DNA of 64,000 bases from DASRDR01 sp963812945 [NCBI: uncultured Candidatus Rokubacteria bacterium] (GCA_963812945.1 CAWEXD010000008.1:1116001-1180000); one strand, 5' to 3'. Shown: positions 1 through 11,043, counted from the first letter of the stretch. The notes: generated from the letters alone by a model not told the origin. Translations and numbers: made by a program.

Positions 1-1233
1 GAGATAGAGCTTGGTGTGCGGCAGGGTGAAGATCCCGCGCCTGAGGCACTCGACGGCGAAGCGGGTCGCCTTCACGCCGTCGGCCGCGCGGAGCGCCCGG
101 TCCGCCCCGAGGTCCGCGGCCGGGTCGATGAAGAGCACCTGCGCGAGCGGACCGTCTCCGATCGCCTGGAGCGGGACGCCCAGCCGGTCCGCGCGTCGCG
201 CCAGCCCGCTCCGGAGGCGCTCGCCCAGCGCGTGGAGGCGCGGGTAGACCCCCGGCCGGCGGAGCTCGCCCAGGGCCGCGACGCCCGCGGCGCAGGCGAG
301 GGCGTTCCCCGACAGGGTGCCGGAGAGCGCCGCGTAGTCGAGCGAGCCCTTCCGCGCGGGGTCGGCGGTGGCCATGACGTCGGCCCGGCCCGCGATCGCC
401 GCCAGGGAGAAGCCCCCTGACAGCGCCTTGCCGAAGACGGCCAGGTCGGGCACGACGCCGTAGTGCTCCTGGGCGCCGCCGTAGGCCAGCCGGAAGCCGG
501 TCACCACCTCGTCGAAGATGAGGAGGGCGCCGAGGCGACGGGCCAGCTGGCGGAGACCCTCGAGAAATCCGGGTCGTGGCCGGATGGCCCGCTGAAGCGG
601 CTCGACGATGATCGCGGCGAGGTCGGACCCCGTCGCGATGCGCTCGGTCGTCTCGAGGTCGTTGAACGGGGCCACGAGGACGCTCTCGAGAGCGCCTCGG
701 GGGATGCCGCCGACGTCGGGCCCGGGATGGGGGTAGGGGGCCTCCGACGGCACCCGCCAGTTCCCCACCATCGCGTAGTCGTGGAGCCCGTGCCAGCCAC
801 CCTCGAACTTCAGGATCTTCTCGCGGCGCGTGAAGGCGCGCGCCATCCGGCACGCGAACATCGTCGCCTCCGTGCCGGTCGAGACGAACCTGACCTGCTC
901 GGCGCAGGGGACGGCCTGCACGACCGCCTCCGCCAGCCGGATCGACGGCTCGGAGAGCCAGAAGAAGGTGGATCCCCGCGCGACCTGCTCCTGGACTGCC
1001 CGGACCAGGGCCGGGTGCGCATGCCCGAGAAGCAGGGGTCCGGACCCGAGGACGTAGTCGAGGTAGGTGCGGCCACGGACATCGACGAGACGGGCGCCTT
1101 CGCCACGCGCCACGACGAACGAGAGCTCCGGGGGGAGGGTGTTCTGGCCGAGACATCCCCCGGGGAGGACCGTGCGGGCGGCGGCGAGCAGGTCGCGGGA
1201 GCTGGTCTCCAGCGCCTCGAGGTCGACGGACAT
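1..1233 (-). CDS. Class III PLP aminotransferase, glutamate-1-semialdehyde aminomutase-like (3' end off the left edge)
   Basis: Reading leftwards from ATG at 1233, the frame stays open for 411 codons to base 1, so the C-terminus lies outside the window. The protein has the class III fold order: an early substrate region (LDYVLGSGPLLLGHAHPAL), STGTEATMFACRMARAFT around residue 117, the cofactor Asp in LLIFDEVVTGFR, and the PLP lysine K269 in VFGKALSGGF. This family includes HemL (tetrapyrrole synthesis) and many catabolic aminotransferases acting on amino acids or polyamines. A HemL role is possible, but the isolated context gives no support and HemL itself cannot be distinguished. The start is supported by GGAAGGAG seven bases upstream. 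A palindromic stretch at 1255-1284 lies just upstream of the start. Confidence 0.85.
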   Translation of the reverse strand, partial: MSVDLEALETSSRDLLAAARTVLPGGCLGQNTLPPELSFVVARGEGARLVDVRGRTYLDYVLGSGPLLLGHAHPALVRAVQEQVARGSTFFWLSEPSIRLAEAVVQAVPCAEQVRFVSTGTEATMFACRMARAFTRREKILKFEGGWHGLHDYAMVGNWRVPSEAPYPHPGPDVGGIPRGALESVLVAPFNDLETTERIATGSDLAAIIVEPLQRAIRPRPGFLEGLRQLARRLGALLIFDEVVTGFRLAYGGAQEHYGVVPDLAVFGKALSGGFSLAAIAGRADVMATADPARKGSLDYAALSGTLSGNALACAAGVAALGELRRPGVYPRLHALGERLRSGLARRADRLGVPLQAIGDGPLAQVLFIDPAADLGADRALRAADGVKATRFAVECLRRGIFTLPHTKLYL

Positions 1234-1254
1234 CGTAAGGCTCCTTCCGAGCGG

Positions 1255-1284
1255 GTTGGCCAACTGGCGGCCGGCCGGTTGGTC
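1255..1284. promoter_or_regulatory. Candidate operator: palindrome plus imperfect inverted repeat
   Basis: GTTGGCCAAC at 1255-1264 is a perfect 10-base palindrome. GGCCAACTGGC (1258-1268) pairs imperfectly with GCCGGTTGGTC (1274-1284), matching at 9 of 11 positions. It lies 22-51 bases upstream of the aminotransferase start, where an operator would sit. The rest of 1285-1525, before the glnA promoter, holds nothing I can name. No regulator is identified, and in a 70% GC genome short GC palindromes arise by chance. Confidence 0.3.
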
Positions 1285-1525
1285 GTACTCTCGACACTAG
1301 CGGGCGCCTTGCGAGCCGTCAACGCCGACCTCGCAGGCTGCCCACGGCGTGGGCACGTGCTCACGGAATCGGCACCCGCGCGGACTCTCCCTCGCCCGAA
1401 GCTCGCGGATTCGGGACGGATCGCCCGGGCTCGCGTGCGGGCACGCCGGTTGCTTCGCTCACGCCCGACGGCGCGCCCGACACACGAGGTCTGCGCGTCG
1501 GGGGACCGGATTGCCGGGGCACCGA

Positions 1526-1554
1526 TTGAACGAGGGACGGCGGCCCGCTAGAAT
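1526..1554 (+). promoter_or_regulatory. Sigma-70-type promoter of glnA
   Basis: TTGAAC (-35, 1526-1531) and TAGAAT (-10, 1549-1554) are separated by exactly 17 bases. Transcription would start near 1561, giving a leader of about 70 bases before the ATG at 1632. GGAGG at 1621-1625 is a well-spaced ribosome binding site. Confidence 0.6.
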
Positions 1555-1631
1555 CGACGCGGCCGCATCGAGGCCTGGTGCGGTTCGCTGGCGTCCACGA
1601 CCGACACAACCCAGTCCAACGGAGGACCTGC

Positions 1632-3068
1632 ATGGCTGACGACGTGAAGCCGCTGGAGACGAAGACGCCGAAGGATGTCATCCACGCGGCCAAGGAGCGG
1701 GGGGCGAAGATCGTCGATCTCCGCTTCATCGACGTGCCCGGCCTCTGGCAGCACTTCTCGATCCCCGTGCACGACCTGGACGAGGAGCTGTTCGCCGAGG
1801 GGATCGGATTCGACGGGTCGTCGATCCGCGGGTTCCAGACGATCGACGAGTCGGACATGCTGCTCATGCCCGACCCGACGACCGCCCAGATGGACCCATT
1901 CTCCGCGGTGCCGACCATCGTGCTCGCGTGCAACGTCAAGGATCCGGTGACGCTGGAGGCGTACACGCGCGACCCGCGGTACGTCGCCCAGAAGGCCGAG
2001 CTCTTCCTCAAGCAGACGGGCATCGCGGACACCGTCTTCATCGGGCCGGAGCTCGAGTTCTTCATCCTCGACTCGGTCAAGTTCGACCAGGGCCACAACT
2101 TCGGCTTCTATCATCTGGACTCGGAGGCCGCCGCCTGGAACACGGGGAAGGAGGGCCTGGGGTACCGGCCCCGCTACAAGCAGGGCTACTTTCCGGTCCC
2201 CCCGATGGACCACTTCCAGGACATCCGGTCCGACATGGTGCTGAACCTCGAGAAGGTCGGCGTCCGGGTCGAGGTGCACCACCACGAGGTGGCGACCGCC
2301 GGCCAGTCCGAGATCGACATGCGGTTCGACACGCTGACGAAGATGGCCGACAAGGTGATGTGGTACAAGTACGTCACCAAGAACACCGCCCGGAAGCACG
2401 GCAAGACCGTCACCTTCATGCCGAAGCCTCTCTTCCAGGACAACGGGTCCGGCATGCACACGCACCAGTCGCTCTGGAAGAACAAGAAGAACCTCTTCTA
2501 CGAGGTGGGCGGCTACGCGGACATCTCGAAGATGTGCCTCCACTACATCGGCGGCATCCTGAAGCACGCGCCGGCGCTGCTGGCGTTCATCGCCCCGTCG
2601 ACCAACTCGTACCGGCGGCTCGTCCCGGGGTACGAGGCGCCGATCAACCTGGTGTACAGCCAGCGCAACCGCTCGGCCTGCATCCGCATCCCGGTCTACT
2701 CGCGCTCGGAGGGGGCGAAGCGGATCGAGTTCCGCACGCCCGACCCGTCGTGCAACCCGTACCTCTCCTTCGCGGCGTGCCTGATGGCCGGCCTCGACGG
2801 GATCGTGAACAAGATCGAGCCGGGCCAGCCGATCGACAAGGACCTCTACGAGCTCCCGCCCGAGGAGCAGAAGATGATCAAGCAGCTGCCGGGCTCGCTC
2901 GACGTCGTGCTCGACAATCTCGAGAAGGACCACGACTTCCTGCTGAAGGGCGACGTCTTCACGCCGGACCTGATCGAGACGTGGCTCGAGTACAAGCGGA
3001 AGAACGAGGTCGACGCGATCCGGCTCCGTCCGCATCCGTACGAGTTCGCGCTCTACTACGACATCTAG
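1632..3068 (+). CDS. glnA: Type I glutamine synthetase
   Basis: Cytoplasmic dodecameric enzyme that joins ammonia to glutamate using ATP; the central step of nitrogen assimilation. The 478-residue length is normal for GSI. Visible signatures are [18 protein letters not shown] near the N-terminus, the ATP-binding stretch [15 protein letters not shown], the glutamate-site region NRSACIRIP, and [10 protein letters not shown]. The last places Y406 at the position of the adenylylated tyrosine of E. coli GlnA. Control by a GlnE-type adenylyltransferase is therefore likely (GSI-beta), although glnE, glnB and ntrBC are not in the window. ATG 1632 is chosen over GTG 1578 because of the GGAGG at 1621. 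Transcription appears monocistronic, between its own promoter and the hairpin at 3087-3121. Confidence 0.97.
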   Translation: MADDVKPLETKTPKDVIHAAKERGAKIVDLRFIDVPGLWQHFSIPVHDLDEELFAEGIGFDGSSIRGFQTIDESDMLLMPDPTTAQMDPFSAVPTIVLACNVKDPVTLEAYTRDPRYVAQKAELFLKQTGIADTVFIGPELEFFILDSVKFDQGHNFGFYHLDSEAAAWNTGKEGLGYRPRYKQGYFPVPPMDHFQDIRSDMVLNLEKVGVRVEVHHHEVATAGQSEIDMRFDTLTKMADKVMWYKYVTKNTARKHGKTVTFMPKPLFQDNGSGMHTHQSLWKNKKNLFYEVGGYADISKMCLHYIGGILKHAPALLAFIAPSTNSYRRLVPGYEAPINLVYSQRNRSACIRIPVYSRSEGAKRIEFRTPDPSCNPYLSFAACLMAGLDGIVNKIEPGQPIDKDLYELPPEEQKMIKQLPGSLDVVLDNLEKDHDFLLKGDVFTPDLIETWLEYKRKNEVDAIRLRPHPYEFALYYDI

Positions 3069-3086
3069 TCCGGATCCGACCGGGCC

Positions 3087-3121
3087 GCCGGGCCGGGCGC
3101 GCGCGTCGCGTCCGGCCCGGC
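3087..3121 (+). terminator. Terminator-like hairpin after glnA
   Basis: GCCGGGCCGG (3087-3096) pairs perfectly with CCGGCCCGGC (3112-3121) around a 15-base loop, 18 bases after the glnA stop. There is no T-run, so intrinsic termination is plausible but not certain. The hairpin ends 16 bases before the next gene. Confidence 0.55.
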
Positions 3122-3137
3122 GTGCCATACTCCGGGC

Positions 3138-3620
3138 GTGACCCGCTCGCTCGGGCCCGTCCTCCCCGACCGGCTTCTGACGCGCCTGATGGCGCCAGCC
3201 AGCGACGCGCAACTCGACCTCGCGATCGTGCTCGCGACCATCGATCCCTACGGCTGGGCGCACCCCGCTCTTCTCTCGTACGCGGAGGTCCTCGCGCTCG
3301 ACGCGGCGCGGCTCCGGGTCGGCCTCCGCGCCGGCTCGCGCTCGACGCGACACCTCCGTGAGTCCGGCCGGGCGACGCTGGTCTTCGCCGACACGGAGCT
3401 GTGCGTCTACGTCAAAGCGGAGGTGATCGCCCTGCCCGGTGTCCGCGGCGCGCCCGACCTCGCGCGGTTCGAGCTCCTGGTGCGGGACGTCCTCGAGGAC
3501 CGCGCCGAGGGCGAGGAGGCGGGCGCGCGACTGTCGACCGGGTTGACCATCGCCTGGCCGGGAGACCCGCGGGAGGCCGCCGGGCGCTTCGCGCGGGTCC
3601 GCGCGGCGCTCCGGGAATAG
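3138..3620 (+). CDS. Flavin-type split-barrel protein (pyridoxamine 5'-phosphate oxidase-like)
   Basis: A 160-residue protein starting at GTG 3138. The pattern DLAIVLATIDPYGWAHPALL followed by a strand, then STRHLRESGRATLVFAD, is the usual beginning of the FMN-binding split-barrel fold: a substrate-facing strand, then a strand bounded by S/T and R residues near the flavin phosphate. No catalytic motif specific to PdxH is visible, so the reaction is unknown. Family members include F420 or FMN-dependent reductases and heme-binding proteins. It converges on the adenylate cyclase gene with only 7 bases between the stops. Fold call moderate, function unknown. Confidence 0.55.
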   Translation: MTRSLGPVLPDRLLTRLMAPASDAQLDLAIVLATIDPYGWAHPALLSYAEVLALDAARLRVGLRAGSRSTRHLRESGRATLVFADTELCVYVKAEVIALPGVRGAPDLARFELLVRDVLEDRAEGEEAGARLSTGLTIAWPGDPREAAGRFARVRAALRE

Positions 3621-3627
3621 GATCGGC

Positions 3628-4734
3628 TCAGGCGCTCGTCTTCAAGCCCATGACGTTGAACGTCGGGACCGGTCGGAGAAGTCCCTTCAGCGTCAGGACC
3701 CCCACCTCCTCGAGGTCCGCCACGTCCTCGACGGCCCCCGCGACACGAGACGACACGAGGATCTGGCCGCCCTTGGCCTCGCCGCACAGGCGCGCCGCAA
3801 GGTTCGTGACCGTTCCGATGGCGCCGTAATCCCAGCGACCCTCGAACCCGATGGCGCCGATCGTGGCGTAGCCCTCGGCGATCCCGACACCGAGCCCGAG
3901 GTCGTAGCCGCGCTTTCGCCACGCGGCCCCGAGCTCCGCCACCCGCTCGCGCATGGCCACGGCCATCCGGAGGGCCTGCTCCGCGGGCCTCGGCACCGGC
4001 ACCGGGTCGTTGAAGAAGATCATCATGCCGTCCCCGGTGAACCGCTCCAGCGTCCCCTCGTGCGCGACGATGACCTGGCCCATCTCGGCGTGGTACTCGC
4101 GGAGCACCCGCATGACCTCCTCCGGCTCGGAGGTCTCCGCGAACGCCGTGAATCCCCGCAGGTCGAGGAACACGACCGTGACCTCGCGGCGGTGGGTCTT
4201 GAGGGGATCGTCCGCCCCACCGGCCACGATGAGCTCGGCCAGCTGCGGCGAGAAGAAGCGCTTGAGCCGGCCGAGCCGCTCCACTTCCGCGACCTTCTCG
4301 CGGACGCGCTCCTCCAACGTCCGGGTCCACTCGGCGAGCTGGTCGTGGAGCCGCTTCTTCTCGAGGCAGGCGCCGATGCGGGCTCGGAGGAGGGTCGGGT
4401 TGAATGGCTTCGGCAGGTAGTCCGCCGCGCCCAGCTCGATGCACCGGATGACGCTCTCGAGCTCGTCCACCGCCGAGATCATGATGACGGGGACGTGCCG
4501 AAGCCGCTCGTCGGCCTGGAGCGCCTCGAGCACCTGGTAGCCGTTCAGCTCCGGCATCATGACGTCCAGCAGGACGAGATCGAACGCCTGCGATCGGAGG
4601 AGCTCGAGCGCCTGACGGCCGTCGCAGGCGGTCGTGAGGCTCGTGTAGCCCTCGCGGCGGAGGCGCTGGGTCAGGGTGTAGAGGTTGTCCTCGTTGTCGT
4701 CGACGACGAGGAGCGCCGCGCCGTCTGGGCTCAT
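3628..4734 (-). CDS. Receiver-linked class III adenylate/guanylate cyclase
   Basis: A 368-residue cytoplasmic protein. Residues 1-125 form a receiver with acidic pair D12/D13 and phospho-acceptor D57 in LVLLDVMMPELNG. A coiled-coil helix (about 130-165) leads to a class III cyclase domain with the two metal-binding aspartates in VVFLDLRGFT and FTGDGMMIFF and the transition-state Asn/Arg in TNLAARLC. The adenine-specifying Lys is replaced by Arg (LERFTGD), as in many bacterial cyclases of this type, so cAMP is the likely but unproven product. Its ATG overlaps the stop of the preceding receiver by four bases (4731-4734), making it the last gene of the operon and the probable output enzyme for the kinase upstream. 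A cyclic-nucleotide-binding protein is encoded at 35.6 kb. Confidence 0.9.
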   Translation of the reverse strand: MSPDGAALLVVDDNEDNLYTLTQRLRREGYTSLTTACDGRQALELLRSQAFDLVLLDVMMPELNGYQVLEALQADERLRHVPVIMISAVDELESVIRCIELGAADYLPKPFNPTLLRARIGACLEKKRLHDQLAEWTRTLEERVREKVAEVERLGRLKRFFSPQLAELIVAGGADDPLKTHRREVTVVFLDLRGFTAFAETSEPEEVMRVLREYHAEMGQVIVAHEGTLERFTGDGMMIFFNDPVPVPRPAEQALRMAVAMRERVAELGAAWRKRGYDLGLGVGIAEGYATIGAIGFEGRWDYGAIGTVTNLAARLCGEAKGGQILVSSRVAGAVEDVADLEEVGVLTLKGLLRPVPTFNVMGLKTSA

Positions 4735-5108
4735 GGCTGCGCGGCCTTCGGAAGGAGCGCCCGGATCTTCTCCAAGAGCCTCGGCAGGTCGATCGGCTTG
4801 GTGTCGAAGTCGTCGCAGCCCGCCGCCAGCGCGCGGGCGCGCTCGCCCTCCATGGCGTGGGCCGAGAGGGCGATGACGGGGATCGAGGCAGTCTCCGCCG
4901 CGGCCTTCAGCCGCCGCGTCGCTTCCCAGCCGTCCAGGACCGGTAGGCTCAGGTCCATCAGGATCAGGGCCGGCGCTTCCGAGGTCGCCATGGCGACGCC
5001 CTGCTCCCCGTCCCCTGCGACGACCACGGTGAATCCCGCTCGCGTCAGGCGGCTGCGCAGCATGTACACGTTGTCGTCGTTGTCCTCGACGTAGAGGATC
5101 TTCGTCAC
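4731..5108 (-). CDS. Single-domain response regulator (CheY-like receiver)
   Basis: 125 residues, all receiver. The acidic pocket is E8/D9, the phospho-acceptor is D52 in LILMDLSLP, the switch residue lies in IALSAH and the conserved Lys in DTKPID. There is no output domain, so it probably relays phosphate or acts by protein contact. It overlaps its neighbours by four bases on each side (ATGA at 5105-5108 with the kinase and at 4731-4734 with the cyclase). Translational coupling and fixed stoichiometry with them are likely. Confidence 0.93.
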   Translation of the reverse strand: MTKILYVEDNDDNVYMLRSRLTRAGFTVVVAGDGEQGVAMATSEAPALILMDLSLPVLDGWEATRRLKAAAETASIPVIALSAHAMEGERARALAAGCDDFDTKPIDLPRLLEKIRALLPKAAQP

Positions 5109-8100
5109 GGCGCACCCGTCGCGGGCCGCGCCCGCGCCACGACGCTCGCCAGGAGGCGTCCGACCTCGTCCAGGAGCTGCTCGCGCGCCGACGCGCCTTT
5201 CTGGAGGATCCGCTCGACCTCGCCGTTCAGGCGGCGCCGGTCCTCGTCCGTGAGGTCCATGGCGGTCAGGACGAGGACGGGGATCCCGCGCGATTCGGGA
5301 TGTTCCCGCAGAGCATCGAGGAAGTCGAACCCGTTCATCTCGGGCATCATGAGGTCGAGGACGATGACGTCGGGGCGCCGTTCGGCCACCCGGTCCAGAC
5401 CTTGCCGACCGTGCTCCGCCTGCGCCACCGACCAGCCGGCGCGCTCGAGCGTCTGGCGTATCACCGACCGCGTGTCCTCGTCGTCCTCGATCACGAGGAT
5501 GTGCGGCGCCGGACGGTCGCCGCAGAGAGTCCGGAGGACGCTCGCCAGGCGCTCGCGATCGATCGGCTTGACCATGTAGTCGGTCGCCCCCAGCGCGAAC
5601 CCCCTGGCCCTCTCGTCGACAATGGTCACGAGGATCACCGGAATGTCGGCCAGCGCCGGATCACCCTTGAGCGCTGCCAGGACTGTCCACCCGTCGAGAT
5701 CCGGCATCATGACGTCCAGCGTGATCGCGGCGGGATGAGCCTCGCGCGCGCGTTTGAGGCCCTCGATGCCGTTCGCGGCCGTGATGACCGAGAACCCTTC
5801 CTTGACCAGGAAGCGATCCATCAGGTCGCGGACCGTCTCGTCGTCGTCGATCACCAGCACGGGGCTTGCCGCCCACCCCGGCGGCCCGGGCCTCGGCGCG
5901 GTGGCGATCGGCCTCGGCCCTGGCTCGATCGCCGCCGGCTGCCCGAGCCGGGCGTCCACCGGGAGGCGGATCGTGAAGGTGGAGCCCTGGCCGGGCGCGC
6001 TCGTCACCGTGATGTCGCCGCCCATCATCCGGCAGAGGCGCCGGCTGATCGCCAGGCCGAGGCCGGTCCCACCGTACTTGCGCGTGGTCGAGGCGTCGGC
6101 CTGGGTGAATTCCTCGAAGAGCTTCGCCATCTGCTCGGCCGTCATGCCGATGCCCGTGTCCGAGACCGCCATGCTGACCCAGTCTCGGCCGAGTTCGTCC
6201 GGCTGGCGCGTCACCGCGAGCCTGATACGGCCACGCTCGGTGAACTTGCCGGCGTTGCTGGCGAGGTTGAGCAGCGCCTGGCGGAGCCGCGTCGGGTCCG
6301 CGCGGATCACGCCAACGTCGGCGGGACACTCCACGTCGACCTTGTTCCCGTTCTTCGCGGCGAGCGGCCGGATCGTCGCGACCACGTCCTCGACCAGGGG
6401 CGCGAGGGCTACCGACTCGAGCGAGAGCTCCACCTTCCCGGCCTCTATCTTCGAGAGGTCGAGGATGTCGTTGATCAGGGTGAGAAGATGCCGGCCCGCG
6501 CGGAGGACGCGCTCGTGCGCCTCGATCTGGTCTGGCTGGGCCGCCGCCTGGGCGTCCTCCAGGAGCATCTCGGTCACGCCGATGATGGCGTTGAGCGGTG
6601 TCCTGAGCTCGTGGCTCATGTTGGCGAGGAACTCCGACTTGTGGCGGCTCGCGACCTGAAGCTCCCGGCTCTTGGCCTCGAGCTCGCGGAAGAGCCGGGC
6701 GTTCTGGATCGCCAGCGCGGACTGGGTGGCGAAGGTCCGCAGGAGCTCGATTACCTCGGGCGGGAACTCTCCCGGCGCCTTTCGGTTGACGGACAGGGCG
6801 CCGATCACCTGGCCCTCCCGGACCAGCGGCACCGCCAGCAGGGCGCGGTAGCCGGTCCGGAGGAGGATCTCGCGGAAGCGGGCCTGGTAGGCGCCTTCCC
6901 GGACGATGTCCGGGACCTGCATGGGCTCCTGCCGCGCCGCGGCGCCGCCGATCACGCCCTCGCCCATCCGGATCGGCGTCGCCTGTAGCGCTTCGGCGAG
7001 CTCCGGGGCGTAGTCGTGGGTAGCCCGCAGCTGGAACTCCTGGGTCGCCTCGTCGTACTCGAAGATGGAGCCGCCTTCCGCGTTCGCGAGCCGGCTGGCG
7101 TGCGAGACGACGGTCTGGAGGACCGTGTCGACGTCGAGCGTGGCGCTGACCGCGCGGCTGACCTCCCCGAGCGCCGTCAGCTCCTGGACCGAGCGGGAGA
7201 GCTCCCGCGTCCGCGCCTCGAGCTCCTGGAAGAGGCGGACGTTCTCGATGGCGATGACGGCCTGATCGGCGAACGTCTTGAGGAGCTCGATCTGCGTGTC
7301 GGTGAAGGGCATCGCCTCCACGCGGACGACGTTGATGGCGCCGATCGCCGTGTCACCGCGCAGCATCGGTACGGAAACCATGCTGCGGTAACCGATCGCC
7401 TTGGCACGCTCGGCGAAGTGTGGGTACTCGCTGCCGCTCTGGGCATCGGCGATCGCGATGACGCGACGCTCGAGAATCGCCTGGGCGGCAACGCTCTTTC
7501 GCCCCGGGGGCGCGGGATAGGCGCTGCGGATGGCCTCCAGGCGCTCGGGCGGCAAGCAGCCGTCGTCGGCGACCAGTGTGATCGTTGCCCCGTCGAATCG
7601 GAACACGAGGCTGTACAGGGCATCGCACAACCGCGTTGCGCTGGCCGCGATGGTGTCGAACACGGGCTGGATGTCGGTCGGGGAGCTCGAGATCACGCGC
7701 AGGATCTCGCTGGTCGCCGTCTGTTGCTCGAGGGCCTCCGTGACCTGGGCGTGGGCCTTCGTCAGCGCCTGGTTCTTCTCCTGCAGCTCCGTGAACAGGC
7801 GGACGTTCTCGATGGCGATGACGGCCTGGTCGGCGAAGGTCTTGAGGAGCTCGATCTGCTTGTCGGTGAACGCCCGCGGTTCGCGACGCCAGCAGAAGAT
7901 GACGCCGAGCCGCGTCTCGTCACGCAGCATGGGGACGGCCAGCCAGGCGCGGTAGCCGAGGGCCGCGCGCGCGGCTTCTCGGACCGGATTGTACGGCTCT
8001 CGTAGCACGTCTTCGAAGTGGACGACCGCCCGCTCGAGAATGGCGCGTCCTATCGCAATATCGGGGGTCGGGCGGATGGGGAAGAGGCGGTGGAAGAACG

Positions 8101-10072
8101 CCAACCCCTCCGGCTCCACGTTGTGCGCGGCAGCGACGTGCAGAAGCTCGCCGTCGAAGCGCAGTAACCCGCCGAAAGAGGCATCACACAGCCTGACGGC
8201 GCTGGCGACGATCGAGTCGAAGACCGGCTGGACGTCGGTCGGCGAGCTCGAGATGACGCGCAGGATCTCGCCGGTCGCCGTCTGCTGCTCGAGCGTCTCG
8301 GTGAGGGCGCGGTTGCGCGCCTCGAGCTCCGTGAACAGACGGACGTTCTCGATGGCGATGACGGCCTGGTCGGCGAAGGTCTTCAAGAGCTCGACCTGCT
8401 TGACCGAGAATGGCCCAGCCTCGGCGCGAGCGACCGCAATCGCGCCGATGGGGTTGCCGTCGCGCAGCATCGGGACCGCCAGGATGCTTCGATAGCCGAG
8501 CGCTCGAGCGAGCGGGATGGATGGGGCGGGAACCCCGGAATCGGTCTCGAAGTCCTGCACCTCCACCACGGTGCGGTCGAGAATGGCGGTGGCCACTTGA
8601 GTATCCCGGCTCGGAGTCCGGGGGTACACGCCGGCTACCAGTTCGAGTCCCGCCGCGGTCCAATTGTGATGCGCGACCCAGTGAATCAGCGAACCGTCGA
8701 ACCGGTACACTCCGCTGAGTCGACCGTTACATAGCCAGACGGCGCTCTTCGCGATCGTGTCGAAGACCGGCTGGACGTCAGTGGGCGAGCTCGAGATGAC
8801 CCGCAGGATCTCGGCCGTCGCCGTCTGCTGGTCCAGGGCCTCGGTGAGTCCCGCGTTCGCGTCCGCCAGCTCCCGCGTGCGAGCCTCGACTTTCTGCTCG
8901 AGCGTGGCGTAGGACTCCTCGAGCCGGGCCGCCGCGCGGTTGAACTCCTCGCCAAGCGCTTCCACTTCATCTCCGGTTCGGACCTCGATGCGGTGACGGA
9001 GGTCCCCGGCGCCGATCCGTGCCGCTCCGGCCTGGAGAAGGCGGATGGGAGCCACCATCCGCCGGGCGAGGAGGAGACTGGCCAAGACGGAGAGCGCAAG
9101 ACCCAGCACGAAGATGACCACGCTCCGGAGGATCGGGGCGCGAAGCGGCGCGTAGGCGTCGGCGAGCGGCCGCTCGACGATGACGAGCCACCCGAGAGGG
9201 GCGATGGCAGCGTGGGCCGCGAGGATCTGGCCGCCCTGGAGACCCTCGGCGACCGTGCCGCCGTCCTCGGCGCCTCCGGGGCTTCCTGGCTGGGCCGGCC
9301 GCTCGGTTCGCGCGTCCCGCACCTGGGGAAGGGCGGAAAGGTCACGGTTCTGACGGGCCAGCCGGAGGTCCGGGTGGGCGAACAGGCGACCCTGCGAGTC
9401 CACGACGTACGCGTAGCCGCCCGAGCCGGCCTGGACCTGGGCGATTGCCTGCTGGACGGCCTTGAGGCTGATCTCTGCGGTGGTGACCTCGACGGCGTAC
9501 TGCCCCACGGGGACGGCGAGGGTCAGGTAAGGCTCGACGCCGTTGCGGAGGTGAACCGGGCTCCAGTACGTCTTCCCCGACCTCGCCGCGAGGAACTTGG
9601 GCGCCTGAGAGAAGTCCTCCTGGGTCCCGACGGCGTCGAGTGCCAGGCGGGACACGCGGAGCTGCTCCTTGCCCGAGACGTCGAGGTGGCTAAGCTCGCT
9701 GATCGCGGGCACGTCGCGGAGGAGGCGGAGGAAGTCGAGCTCGCGCTGGTCGGCCAGGGCCGCGCCCAGCCCGCCCCGGAAGGCGAGCTTTCCTTGCCCG
9801 AGCTGGGCTGCCGCGGGGTCGTCGGACGCGGCGCGGGTGGTCTCGCGCACCTGGCGCTCGACCTCCTTCACGAATCGCTCGATCTGGGCCGCCGCGGCCG
9901 TCGCCTTCGCGCGCTCCTCCCGGACGATCGCCCGCTTGGTCTCCTGGTAGGCGAAGTACAGCTCGACCAGGCTGGAGGCCATCAGCACCCCGCCCACCAG
10001 GACGAGGAGGACGACGACGTACTTCCGGACGAGCCGGCCCCGCGGCGCGGCGCTCGGCGTCGGGCCGCTCAT
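5105..10072 (-). CDS. Giant hybrid sensor histidine kinase: dCache-HAMP-4xGAF-HisKA-HATPase-2xREC
   Basis: 1655 residues. Order: transmembrane helix at about 18-38; periplasmic Cache-like sensor at about 39-312; second helix at about 314-334; HAMP at about 335-390; coiled coil; four GAF domains (about 420-565, 600-745, 790-930, 970-1130); phospho-acceptor H1154 in [11 protein letters not shown]; HATPase at about 1240-1375 with DTGIGM and [10 protein letters not shown]; and two receivers with D1453 ([11 protein letters not shown]) and D1573 ([11 protein letters not shown]). The first three GAF modules begin with near-identical linkers ([17 protein letters not shown]), so they arose by internal duplication. 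It can autophosphorylate and pass phosphate within the chain, then to the receiver and receiver-cyclase downstream. The start overlaps the upstream binding-protein stop by four bases (10069-10072), implying the binding protein presents the signal. The length is unusual but the frame is intact. Confidence 0.93.
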   Translation of the reverse strand: MSGPTPSAAPRGRLVRKYVVVLLVLVGGVLMASSLVELYFAYQETKRAIVREERAKATAAAAQIERFVKEVERQVRETTRAASDDPAAAQLGQGKLAFRGGLGAALADQRELDFLRLLRDVPAISELSHLDVSGKEQLRVSRLALDAVGTQEDFSQAPKFLAARSGKTYWSPVHLRNGVEPYLTLAVPVGQYAVEVTTAEISLKAVQQAIAQVQAGSGGYAYVVDSQGRLFAHPDLRLARQNRDLSALPQVRDARTERPAQPGSPGGAEDGGTVAEGLQGGQILAAHAAIAPLGWLVIVERPLADAYAPLRAPILRSVVIFVLGLALSVLASLLLARRMVAPIRLLQAGAARIGAGDLRHRIEVRTGDEVEALGEEFNRAAARLEESYATLEQKVEARTRELADANAGLTEALDQQTATAEILRVISSSPTDVQPVFDTIAKSAVWLCNGRLSGVYRFDGSLIHWVAHHNWTAAGLELVAGVYPRTPSRDTQVATAILDRTVVEVQDFETDSGVPAPSIPLARALGYRSILAVPMLRDGNPIGAIAVARAEAGPFSVKQVELLKTFADQAVIAIENVRLFTELEARNRALTETLEQQTATGEILRVISSSPTDVQPVFDSIVASAVRLCDASFGGLLRFDGELLHVAAAHNVEPEGLAFFHRLFPIRPTPDIAIGRAILERAVVHFEDVLREPYNPVREAARAALGYRAWLAVPMLRDETRLGVIFCWRREPRAFTDKQIELLKTFADQAVIAIENVRLFTELQEKNQALTKAHAQVTEALEQQTATSEILRVISSSPTDIQPVFDTIAASATRLCDALYSLVFRFDGATITLVADDGCLPPERLEAIRSAYPAPPGRKSVAAQAILERRVIAIADAQSGSEYPHFAERAKAIGYRSMVSVPMLRGDTAIGAINVVRVEAMPFTDTQIELLKTFADQAVIAIENVRLFQELEARTRELSRSVQELTALGEVSRAVSATLDVDTVLQTVVSHASRLANAEGGSIFEYDEATQEFQLRATHDYAPELAEALQATPIRMGEGVIGGAAARQEPMQVPDIVREGAYQARFREILLRTGYRALLAVPLVREGQVIGALSVNRKAPGEFPPEVIELLRTFATQSALAIQNARLFRELEAKSRELQVASRHKSEFLANMSHELRTPLNAIIGVTEMLLEDAQAAAQPDQIEAHERVLRAGRHLLTLINDILDLSKIEAGKVELSLESVALAPLVEDVVATIRPLAAKNGNKVDVECPADVGVIRADPTRLRQALLNLASNAGKFTERGRIRLAVTRQPDELGRDWVSMAVSDTGIGMTAEQMAKLFEEFTQADASTTRKYGGTGLGLAISRRLCRMMGGDITVTSAPGQGSTFTIRLPVDARLGQPAAIEPGPRPIATAPRPGPPGWAASPVLVIDDDETVRDLMDRFLVKEGFSVITAANGIEGLKRAREAHPAAITLDVMMPDLDGWTVLAALKGDPALADIPVILVTIVDERARGFALGATDYMVKPIDRERLASVLRTLCGDRPAPHILVIEDDEDTRSVIRQTLERAGWSVAQAEHGRQGLDRVAERRPDVIVLDLMMPEMNGFDFLDALREHPESRGIPVLVLTAMDLTDEDRRRLNGEVERILQKGASAREQLLDEVGRLLASVVARARPATGAP

Positions 10073-11043
10073 CGCCGGAACATCTCCGCGCGGAGTATGA
10101 TCTTCCGCGGCACCGTCACGCCCAGTAGCTCGGCGGTCTTGAGGTTCACGGCCAGCTCGATGCGGTCGGCGCCCTCGACGGGCACGTCGGAGGGCCGGGC
10201 GCCGCGGAGGATCTTCGCCACCAGCCCGGCGGCCTGAACTCCCTGGGCGTAGTAGTCGGGCCCATAGGACACGAGGCCGCCGTGGCCGACCCAGAGCGCA
10301 GTGGTGAACACGGCCGGGGTGCGGGACTTCAAAGAGGCGTTCAGGATCGCCACCGGGATGTCGAGCGTGGCGATCTCCGGCGCGAGCAGCGCGTCGCCGG
10401 GGCGGAGCTCGCCGAGGGCCTGGGCCAGCTCCGGAGCGTTCAGCACCGCCCGCGGCACCAGGTCCACCTTCACGCGTGGTGCAGCATCGCGCGCCCTGAC
10501 GATCATCTTGTTGGCGGTCAGGTCGCCGCCATAGTGGATCAGCCAGACGCGCCGGAGACCCGGGACCAGCGTCTTCAAGACCTCGAGCCGCTTGGCCGTC
10601 AGCTCGGTCTGAAGGCTCGAGACGCCCGTCACGTTCGCGTCCGGCTCGGCGAGGTTCCGGACGAGCCCTGCCGCGACAGGATCCCCGACGAGCGTGAAGA
10701 CGATCGGGACGGTCTTGGTCGCGTCCTTCGCGGCCTGGGTGGGGCTGTCCTGGCTCGTCACGATCAGGTCGACGCCGCCTTTCACCAGCGCGGCCGCCGC
10801 CGTGCGCGTTGCCTGGGCGTCTCCCTCGGTGAACCGGATGTCGAAGGTGACGTCCCTGCCTTCGGCAAGCCCCGCCTCCCGGAGCCCGGCCTTGAGTCCC
10901 TCGACGGTCGGGTGAGTCGCCGCGAACGCCTCGTTGAGCACCCCGATGCGGTACGGTCGCCGCGTTTCCTGCGCCTCGGCTGCGAGCGGGCCGATCAGGA
11001 GCAGCGCGGCCAGGACGAGCCGCATGCGCCTCTCTCCCATCAC
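10069..11043 (-). CDS. ABC-type periplasmic substrate-binding protein (ABC_sub_bind/TrpX-like)
   Basis: 324 residues. A signal peptide is visible ([19 protein letters not shown]), followed by [11 protein letters not shown] and the two-lobe periplasmic-binding fold typical of the TrpX/DUF534 group. Conserved landmarks are [37 protein letters not shown] and the C-terminal [18 protein letters not shown]. Family members bind aromatic amino acids or unknown small ligands. There is no permease or ATPase beside it. Instead it is translationally coupled to the sensor kinase, so a role as the kinase's ligand-presenting subunit is more likely than transport (inference). Start candidates are GTG 11043, overlapping the upstream stop by four bases, or ATG 11040, overlapping by one. 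Confidence 0.85.
   Translation of the reverse strand: MMGERRMRLVLAALLLIGPLAAEAQETRRPYRIGVLNEAFAATHPTVEGLKAGLREAGLAEGRDVTFDIRFTEGDAQATRTAAAALVKGGVDLIVTSQDSPTQAAKDATKTVPIVFTLVGDPVAAGLVRNLAEPDANVTGVSSLQTELTAKRLEVLKTLVPGLRRVWLIHYGGDLTANKMIVRARDAAPRVKVDLVPRAVLNAPELAQALGELRPGDALLAPEIATLDIPVAILNASLKSRTPAVFTTALWVGHGGLVSYGPDYYAQGVQAAGLVAKILRGARPSDVPVEGADRIELAVNLKTAELLGVTVPRKIILRAEMFRR

Noticed and set aside
1548-3353. A 601-codon open frame antisense to glnA
   Set aside because: Repetitive Arg/Val/Glu/Leu composition typical of antisense GC-rich frames, no motif, and the plus-strand gene is unambiguous.
7680-8830. Repeated blocks that could suggest an insertion or assembly duplication
   Set aside because: The repeats fall at the same place in each GAF module, stay in frame and have diverged, so they reflect domain duplication within the kinase gene.
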